This document shows positions 59,409 through 64,000 of a stretch of DNA of 64,000 nucleotides, piece by piece. The position numbers and the translations under genes were made by a program. The notes beneath the pieces were generated by a model. It had not been told where the DNA came from. It did no database searches and saw only the letters and a list, made by a program, of their open reading frames with translations. The number at the start of each line of letters is the position of its first letter. The stretch's first letter is position 1. The stretch spans positions 620,001 through 684,000 of the forward strand of contig NZ_LT607752.1 in the NCBI RefSeq assembly GCF_900090265.1. Direction: 5' to 3'. Origin of the DNA: Micromonospora rifamycinica (GTDB lineage: Bacteria > Actinomycetota > Actinomycetes > Mycobacteriales > Micromonosporaceae).

Positions 59409-60452
59409 TCAGGGACAGGTGAGCACCGGTGCGCCGGAACCGGCGGTCGCGGCGGAGAGCGTGGCGTAGCCGTCCCCGGTCAGGCCCAGGACGGCCTGAC
59501 CGGTGGCGCGGGTGGCGGTGGCCGGGTCGAAGGTGCCGTCGTCGAAGTCGACCGCGCCCCGGTCGGCCGGCGCTGCGCCGCAACCCACCTGCAGGCCGAC
59601 CAGGAACGCCCGTGCCCGCGCCCAGGCCAACGGCCGGTGGCCGGTGCGCAGCGCCTGCGCAGCGAGCCCGGTGCTGTTGGCGTTCGGGACGCCCGACGAG
59701 TCGGCGAAGCTACCGTTGGCGCCCTGCACCGACACCAGCCAGCGCAGCCCGGCGGCAGCGGCGGCCGGGCGGCCCGCCGCCTGGAGCGCCTGCACCGCCA
59801 GTGCGGTGGCGTCCACATCGGAGGTGCACACCGGCTGGGCGGGCAGCAGCGGGTATCCGCCGTCCGGGCAGCGGGTCCCGGCCAGCCAGGTGGCGGCGGT
59901 TCCGGGCGCACCCTGCGCGGTGCGGTCCAGGGCGAGGATCGCGAAGGACTGGCTGAACGCGTTGCTGTAGTTCCCGTACGCCGACCGGTCGGTGAACCGG
60001 CCGCTGGACGATTCCAGCCCCCGCAGCCGGGCGATCAGGTCCACCCCACCGACGTCGGTCGGGTCGCCCCCGCGTACCTGCACCGCGAGGGCGAGTTTCG
60101 CGGTCGCGCCCACGTACGCCTCGGTGCCGCCGTCACCGACGTAACCGTCGCGGACGTCCGGTCGGGTGACCCAGGCCAGCGCCCGTGTCCCGAAGTCGTC
60201 GGCGACACCGGCGGCGGCGAAGGCGAACACCGCGTCGAGGGTCAACCCCTGGTCGGGGTAGGCGACGCCGTCGAAGACCACCTCGAATCGTTCACCGTCG
60301 ACGAGTTGCCGCGCGAGCCAGCCGGCGGCGGCCCCGGCCCGGTCGACGCCGGGATGTGCGGGTACGGCGGTCGCGGGCGTGGCGAGGGTGAGAGCGACGA
60401 GTACGCCGCAGAACAGGGCGAGCAGGCGGTGCCGGCTCAGGCGGACGACCAT
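59409..60452 (-). CDS. Secreted intrinsic factor alpha-domain-like protein
   Basis: 347 aa, ATG 60452 with GGAAAGG upstream; signal peptide ~1-30 (ending PATA). The mature protein is one alpha6/alpha6-barrel-like domain: AAGWLARQLVDGERF, DQGLTLDAVFAFAAAGVAD, AFSQSFAILALDRTAQG, TSDVDATALAVQALQAAG and NANSTGLAAQALRTG line up with the anchored paralogue. Cys pairs (RCPDGG, PVCTSD, VGCGAA, VLTCP) could form disulfides. It has no sorting signal, so it is released, and it is expressed from riboswitch R3 together with the secreted beta protein. A soluble B12 scavenger is the most likely role, by analogy. Confidence 0.85.
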   Translation of the reverse strand: MVVRLSRHRLLALFCGVLVALTLATPATAVPAHPGVDRAGAAAGWLARQLVDGERFEVVFDGVAYPDQGLTLDAVFAFAAAGVADDFGTRALAWVTRPDVRDGYVGDGGTEAYVGATAKLALAVQVRGGDPTDVGGVDLIARLRGLESSSGRFTDRSAYGNYSNAFSQSFAILALDRTAQGAPGTAATWLAGTRCPDGGYPLLPAQPVCTSDVDATALAVQALQAAGRPAAAAAGLRWLVSVQGANGSFADSSGVPNANSTGLAAQALRTGHRPLAWARARAFLVGLQVGCGAAPADRGAVDFDDGTFDPATATRATGQAVLGLTGDGYATLSAATAGSGAPVLTCP

Positions 60453-60570
60453 CGGAAGCGCCTTTCCGGCCCGGCGGTCGTCAGAACCCGGACGACCACC
60501 ACCGGCAGGCAGGATCGACCGGCCTCCGACCCGTGGGCCACGACGGGTGGGGAACGGACATCACGCGTGC

Positions 60571-60715
60571 GGCGGGTATTCGGGCTCGCCGTCAGGGTGT
60601 CTGCCACCTCGACGACCTACCGTTGCGGGCCAGCGCCGGACTTCGACCGGACTTCCCCCGCGCACGCGTTGCTGCAGTTGTCGCGACAGTCTGATCTCCC
60701 GCGACACCGGATGTC
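60571..60715 (-). ncRNA. Cobalamin riboswitch (R3) of the secreted alpha/beta pair
   Basis: Minus strand: CATCCGGTG at the 5' side (also in R2), GGGGGAAGTCCGGTCGAAGT, GCGCTGGCCCGCAACGGTA and B12 box GAGCCCGAATACCCGCC (60571-60587). It ends ~119 nt before the ATG of the secreted alpha protein. Its core resembles R2 more than R1, R4 and R5. Confidence 0.88.
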
Positions 60716-60904
60716 AATGCGCAACCAGGCGAACACGGCTGGTGAGAGTTGGCACAATGGTCGTCCATCCCGGACGAAGACGACCGTACTCGCACCACCC
60801 GACGCGAACATGGTCACCGACGGCGCATTCACTCACTGCCGCCCCCGGTAGGTGACGCTGCGGCAGGAAGCGCCGCCGTGTCGGAACCCGACGCGATATC
60901 GTGA

Positions 60905-61084
60905 CACCGCAGTCGGTCCGCCACGCCCACCAGGTGGCGGCGCAAGCGGGAACCCGGTGCGAGACCGGGACTGCCCCGCAGCAGTGAGTGGGAACGACCG
61001 CCGCCATCAGCACTGGACCCACAGGGCCTGGGAAGCCACGGCCGGTAGGCCTGAGCACGACGCCCACGACTCCGAAGACCTGCC
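60905..61084 (+). ncRNA. Cobalamin riboswitch on the plus strand without target gene (R4)
   Basis: Plus-strand core: GGGAACCCGGTGCGAGACCG, CTGCCCCGCAGCAGTGAGTG, GGAACGACCGCCGCCATCAG, CTGGGAAGCCACGGCCGG and a well-kept B12 box GACTCCGAAGACCTGCC ending at 61084. It is very similar to R5 of metE. Divergent from R3 (190-nt shared promoter region). Downstream there is no plausible gene before the terminator at 61290 and the convergent metE gene. Confidence 0.9.
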
Positions 61085-61212
61085 CACTGCCCACGTGCAT
61101 CCGCACGCGGAGAGCTCGGCGACCTTCGCGGGCGGGTCGGCCATCGGCGACAGCACGACATCCGGTGCTGCGCGCGACCGCACCGCTCCCTGTCGAGTTC
61201 ACCCGACTCGGC

Positions 61213-61219
61213 AAAGGAG
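61213..61219 (+). promoter_or_regulatory. Orphan ribosome binding site behind R4
   Basis: AAAGGAG at 61213-61219, followed by ACGGACACCAGCC, would be an ideal Shine-Dalgarno 8-9 nt before a start codon, but no ATG, GTG or TTG follows at the right distance. It looks like the leader of a gene whose body was deleted just after the ribosome site. Confidence 0.5.
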
Positions 61220-61289
61220 ACGGACACCAGCCGCACCCAGGGCACTCACCCGAGCCGCCCGGGCCTGCCCGTAGGCGGAATGCGCAGGA

Positions 61290-61326
61290 GGTACGGGCGG
61301 ACTCCGTGAGGGAGCCCGCCCGTACC
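61290..61326. terminator. Bidirectional terminator between R4 and metE
   Basis: GGTACGGGCGG (61290-61300) pairs perfectly with CCGCCCGTACC (61316-61326), with a further partial inner stem. It lies 8 nt beyond the metE stop on the minus strand and ~70 nt beyond the orphan ribosome site on the plus strand, so it can end transcripts from both sides. Confidence 0.85.
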
Positions 61327-61333
61327 TGCCCGA

Positions 61334-63571
61334 TCAGCTCCGGCGGACCTCGATGGCGGCTGCGACCAGGTGTCGGAGGGACGCCTCGACTTCGGCGTAG
61401 GTACGGGTCTTCAGACCGCAGTCCGGGTTGACCCACAACCGCCGGGCGGGCACGGCCGCGACGGCCCGGTGGAGCGCGTCGACCACCTCATCGTGGGGCG
61501 GGATGCGGGGCGAGTGGATGTCCCACACCCCGGGGCCGACGCCCCGGCGGTAGCCGATCGCGGCGAGGTCGTCGAGGATCTCCATCTTCGAGCGGGACGC
61601 CTCGATGCTCGTGACATCGGCGTCGAGAGCGTCGATCGCGGTGATCACCTCGCCGAACTCGCTGTAGCACAGGTGGGTGTGGATCTGGGTGTCGTCGGCG
61701 ACGCCACTGGTGGCGAGACGGAACGCGTTCACCGCCCAGTCCAGGTACGCCGTCTGGTCGGCCCGGCGCAGCGGCAGGGTCTCCCGCAGGGCGGGTTCGT
61801 CGACCTGGATGATCCGGATCCCGGCGGCCTCCAGGTCGCGGCACTCGTCGCGCAGCGCGAGCGCGACCTGGTCGGCGGTGTCGGCCAGGGGCTGGTCGGT
61901 ACGGACGAACGACCAGGCCAGGATGGTGACCGGGCCGGTGAGCATGCCCTTGACCGGGCGGTCGGTCAGCGACTGCGCGTAGGTGGACCACTCGACGGTC
62001 ATCGGGGCACGGCGGGCCACGTCCCCGTGGATGATCGGCGGGCGGACGCACCGGGAGCCGTAGGACTGCACCCAGCCGTGCGTGGTGGCGGCGAAACCGT
62101 CGAGCTGCTCCCCGAAGTACTGGACCATGTCGTTGCGCTCCGGCTCACCGTGCACCAGCACGTCCAGGCCCAGCCGCTCCTGCAACCGGATGACCTGCTC
62201 CACCTCGGCGCGCATCCGCTGCGTGTAGCCGGCGTCGTCGAGAGTGCCGGCGCGGTGTGCGGCACGGGCCCGGCGCAGCTCGGTGGTCTGCGGGAACGAG
62301 CCGATCGTGGTGGTCGGCAGGTCCGGCAGCCCCAACCGTTCCTGTTGGCGGGCGGCCCGCTCGGCGTAGTCGCCGCGGTGCCGGTCGGTGGGGCGCAGCG
62401 CCGCCAACCGGCCGCGTACGTCATCGTGCCGCCACGCCGGCGGGACGGACGGCGGCGGGGCCGGCAGGCTGGTGGTGCCGTCGCGCAGCGCCCGGCCGAG
62501 CAGGACCACCTCGTCGACCTTCTGCCGGGCGAACGCGAGTCGAGCGGACAGTTCCGGGTCGAGGGAGGTCTCGGCGGACAGGTCGACCGGGACGTGCAGC
62601 AGCGAACAGGACGTGGACACCGCCACGTGGTCGGCCAGTCCGCCGACCGTGGCACCGGCGGCGACAGCGGCGCGTAGATCCGTGCGCCAGATGTTGCGCC
62701 CGTCGACCAGACCGGCGACGACGGTCCTGCCGCGCAGGGGACCGGCTGCGGCGAGCCGGTGCAGGTTGCCCGGGCCGGCGACCAGGTCCAGGCCGACCGC
62801 CTCGACCGGGGTGTCCAGCAGCGCCGGCAGCGCGTCGCCGAGGTCACCGAAGTAGGTGGCGACGAAGATCCGGGGGCGGTGGGGCAGCTCACCGAGGCGT
62901 CGGTAGGCGTGCCGCAGACCGTCGATCTCGGCCGGGGTGCGGTCGGCGACGTAGGCGGGTTCGTCCAGTTGGATCCAGGCCACGCCCGCGTCGGCCAGGG
63001 CGGTGAGGATCCGGGCGTACGTGTCGACCAGGTCGTCGAGCCGGGCGAACGGGTCGTCGCCCTTGGCCAGCAGCAGGAAGGTGGCTGGCCCGACCAGCAC
63101 CGGACGGGTGGTGATGCCGAGGTCACGTGCCTGCGCATACTCGCCCAGCGCCTTTGCCGGATTCGCCGCGAACACGGTGTCGGGGTCGATCTCCGGCACC
63201 AGGTAGTGGTAGTTGGTGTCGAACCACTTGGTGAGTTCCAACGCGGGCGCGGCATCGACACCACGGGCCATGGCGAAGTAGGTGTCGAGGTGACCGAGGC
63301 CGAGCCGGGCGAACCGGCGGGGGACCGCACCGACCGCGACGGCGGTGTCGAGCATGTGGTCGTAGTAGGAGAACGTGTTGGACGGGATCGCGTCGAGCCG
63401 GGCGTCACGCAGCGTCCGCCACACCTCGGCCCGCAGCCCGGCCGCGACGTCCTCCAGGCCCGCGGCGTCCAGCGTGCCGGCCCAGTACGCCTCGACGGCC
63501 TTTTTCCACTCGCGGTGGGAACCGATACGGGGATAGCCGAGCACGGTGCTCTGCCCGAATGAGGTGGTCAC
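61334..63571 (-). CDS. metE: Cobalamin-independent methionine synthase
   Basis: 745 aa from the GTG at 63571 (GGAAGGA ~9 nt upstream). N-terminus [19 protein letters not shown] and [20 protein letters not shown] are standard MetE. The C-terminal zinc site is intact: [11 protein letters not shown] (His, Cys), [10 protein letters not shown] (Glu) and NPDCGLKTR (Cys). It transfers the methyl group of 5-methyl-tetrahydropteroyltri-glutamate to homocysteine in the cytoplasm, the B12-free route to methionine. A cobalamin riboswitch (R5) lies upstream, so it should be repressed when B12 permits use of MetH, which is not in this window. The length equals the family norm. Confidence 0.97.
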   Translation of the reverse strand: MTTSFGQSTVLGYPRIGSHREWKKAVEAYWAGTLDAAGLEDVAAGLRAEVWRTLRDARLDAIPSNTFSYYDHMLDTAVAVGAVPRRFARLGLGHLDTYFAMARGVDAAPALELTKWFDTNYHYLVPEIDPDTVFAANPAKALGEYAQARDLGITTRPVLVGPATFLLLAKGDDPFARLDDLVDTYARILTALADAGVAWIQLDEPAYVADRTPAEIDGLRHAYRRLGELPHRPRIFVATYFGDLGDALPALLDTPVEAVGLDLVAGPGNLHRLAAAGPLRGRTVVAGLVDGRNIWRTDLRAAVAAGATVGGLADHVAVSTSCSLLHVPVDLSAETSLDPELSARLAFARQKVDEVVLLGRALRDGTTSLPAPPPSVPPAWRHDDVRGRLAALRPTDRHRGDYAERAARQQERLGLPDLPTTTIGSFPQTTELRRARAAHRAGTLDDAGYTQRMRAEVEQVIRLQERLGLDVLVHGEPERNDMVQYFGEQLDGFAATTHGWVQSYGSRCVRPPIIHGDVARRAPMTVEWSTYAQSLTDRPVKGMLTGPVTILAWSFVRTDQPLADTADQVALALRDECRDLEAAGIRIIQVDEPALRETLPLRRADQTAYLDWAVNAFRLATSGVADDTQIHTHLCYSEFGEVITAIDALDADVTSIEASRSKMEILDDLAAIGYRRGVGPGVWDIHSPRIPPHDEVVDALHRAVAAVPARRLWVNPDCGLKTRTYAEVEASLRHLVAAAIEVRRS

Positions 63572-63675
63572 AGGTGGTCCTTCCCTCGCGGTGTCCGACG
63601 ACCACCCGAGAGGAAGACGGATACGCCACGGCGTAACCGGCATTCCGCCCTGGCCCTCCCGAGAGGCCGCCGACG

Positions 63676-63696
63676 GCGCGTACCGGCGGTACGCGC
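63676..63696 (-). promoter_or_regulatory. Expression-platform hairpin of the metE riboswitch
   Basis: GCGCGTACC (63676-63684) and GGTACGCGC (63688-63696) form a perfect 9-bp stem with a 3-nt loop directly 3' of the B12 box on the minus strand. It could act as the switching or terminating stem of R5; it is ~105 nt before the metE start. Confidence 0.6.
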
Positions 63697-63700
63697 AGCG

Positions 63701-63887
63701 CTGGCAGGTCTTCGGACTCGTGGGCGTGACACGGGGTCGCCTACTGGCCGTCGCTTCCCAGACCGTGCGGTCCAGTGCTTCGTTGACGGCGGTCGTTCCC
63801 ACTCACCGCTGCGGGGCAGTCCCGGTCTCGCACCGGGTTCCCTCTTACGACGCCCCACCCGCGCACGGGAGGGGCGAACCAGCACCG
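63701..63887 (-). ncRNA. Cobalamin riboswitch (R5) of metE
   Basis: Minus strand: GGTGCTGGTTCGCCCC at the 5' end, AGAGGGAACCCGGTGCGAGA, CTGCCCCGCAGCGGTGAGTG, GGGAACGACCGCCGTCAACG, CTGGGAAGCGACGGCCAG and B12 box GAGTCCGAAGACCTGCC (63703-63719). It ends ~130 nt before the metE GTG. Cobalamin-controlled metE leaders are well established in actinobacteria. Confidence 0.93.
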
Positions 63888-64000
63888 CCCGCGATCCTAC
63901 CGCCCCACCGCCGCCCGCCGCGGCCGGCGTCCGGGGCGCGTGCCAGACGTGTTCGTCTCCGGGCCGGATCCTGTTGTGCGGGTGCCGGACGGTGGCGGCG
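63888..64000. other. Window end, upstream of the metE riboswitch
   Basis: The last ~113 bases precede the riboswitch on the minus strand and should contain the metE promoter. No coding start or clear -10/-35 elements can be identified before the window ends. Confidence 0.4.

Noticed and set aside
61095..61274. A 59-codon plus-strand ORF (VHPHAESSATFAGG...) as the target of R4.
   Set aside because: Codon composition is not gene-like, no ribosome site precedes its GTG, and the good ribosome site at 61213 lies inside it.
60905..61326. Cobalamin-controlled antisense RNA repressing metE, made from R4.
   Set aside because: The terminator at 61290-61326 should stop R4 transcripts before metE, and antisense production at low B12 would oppose the need for MetE.
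1..64000. CRISPR array.
   Set aside because: No set of regularly spaced direct repeats was seen by reading; all repeats found are protein-domain or hairpin repeats.

Overview
The window looks like chromosomal DNA of a high-GC, mycelial-type actinomycete. Very high GC, GTG starts, 4-base start/stop overlaps and secreted ricin-lectin enzymes suggest Micromonosporaceae, probably Micromonospora or a relative. That placement is inferred from composition and gene content only.

1-25.7 kb (minus strand) is one long operon for an extracellular contractile injection system (eCIS), a phage-tail-like particle. From its promoter side it runs: sheath, tube, hub-assembly chaperone, Pro-rich protein, Pvc16-like cap protein, AAA+ ATPase, an 80-aa protein, a giant 2,524-aa protein with an HELGH metallopeptidase-like domain, CIS tube-type protein, LysM-like protein, hub (gpD), spike base (gpV), PAAR-like tip, gp25, two large baseplate proteins, a tail-I-like protein and a DUF6519-like protein cut by the window edge. 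No capsid, portal or terminase gene is present, so it is not a prophage.

26-31 kb (minus) holds two secreted multidomain carbohydrate-active proteins with nearly identical ricin-type lectin tails. 31.2-40.3 kb is a patchwork of relics (TetR, IS5-like and IS256-like transposase ends, a tRNA 3' end, a fatty-acyl-AMP ligase remnant, a TPR remnant, a frameshifted CHAP hydrolase) around a few intact genes. The most notable is a secreted ricin-A/Shiga-A-like ribosome-inactivating protein at 31.7-33.5 kb.

40.3-52.1 kb contains an XRE regulator, a globin-like/FNR flavoprotein, GNAT-like and hypothetical proteins, an APC permease whose tail is cut off by an intact IS3-family element, a histidine-decarboxylase-like PLP enzyme, a chimeric helicase and an EEP nuclease.

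52.1-63.9 kb is a cobalamin (B12) regulon. It has five cobalamin riboswitches, cobalamin-independent methionine synthase MetE, an ECF transporter (EcfS, fused EcfAA', EcfT), and two gene pairs whose products resemble the alpha (alpha6/alpha6 barrel) and beta (DUF4430) domains of human intrinsic factor and transcobalamin. One pair is soluble and secreted. The other is surface anchored (LPTTG sortase signal and a C-terminal membrane helix) and co-transcribed with the ECF transporter. I infer a Gram-positive B12 capture system in which split intrinsic-factor-like proteins deliver cobalamin to an ECF importer while riboswitches switch uptake and MetE off when B12 is plentiful. Two of the five riboswitches have no downstream gene and appear to mark deletions or island borders.
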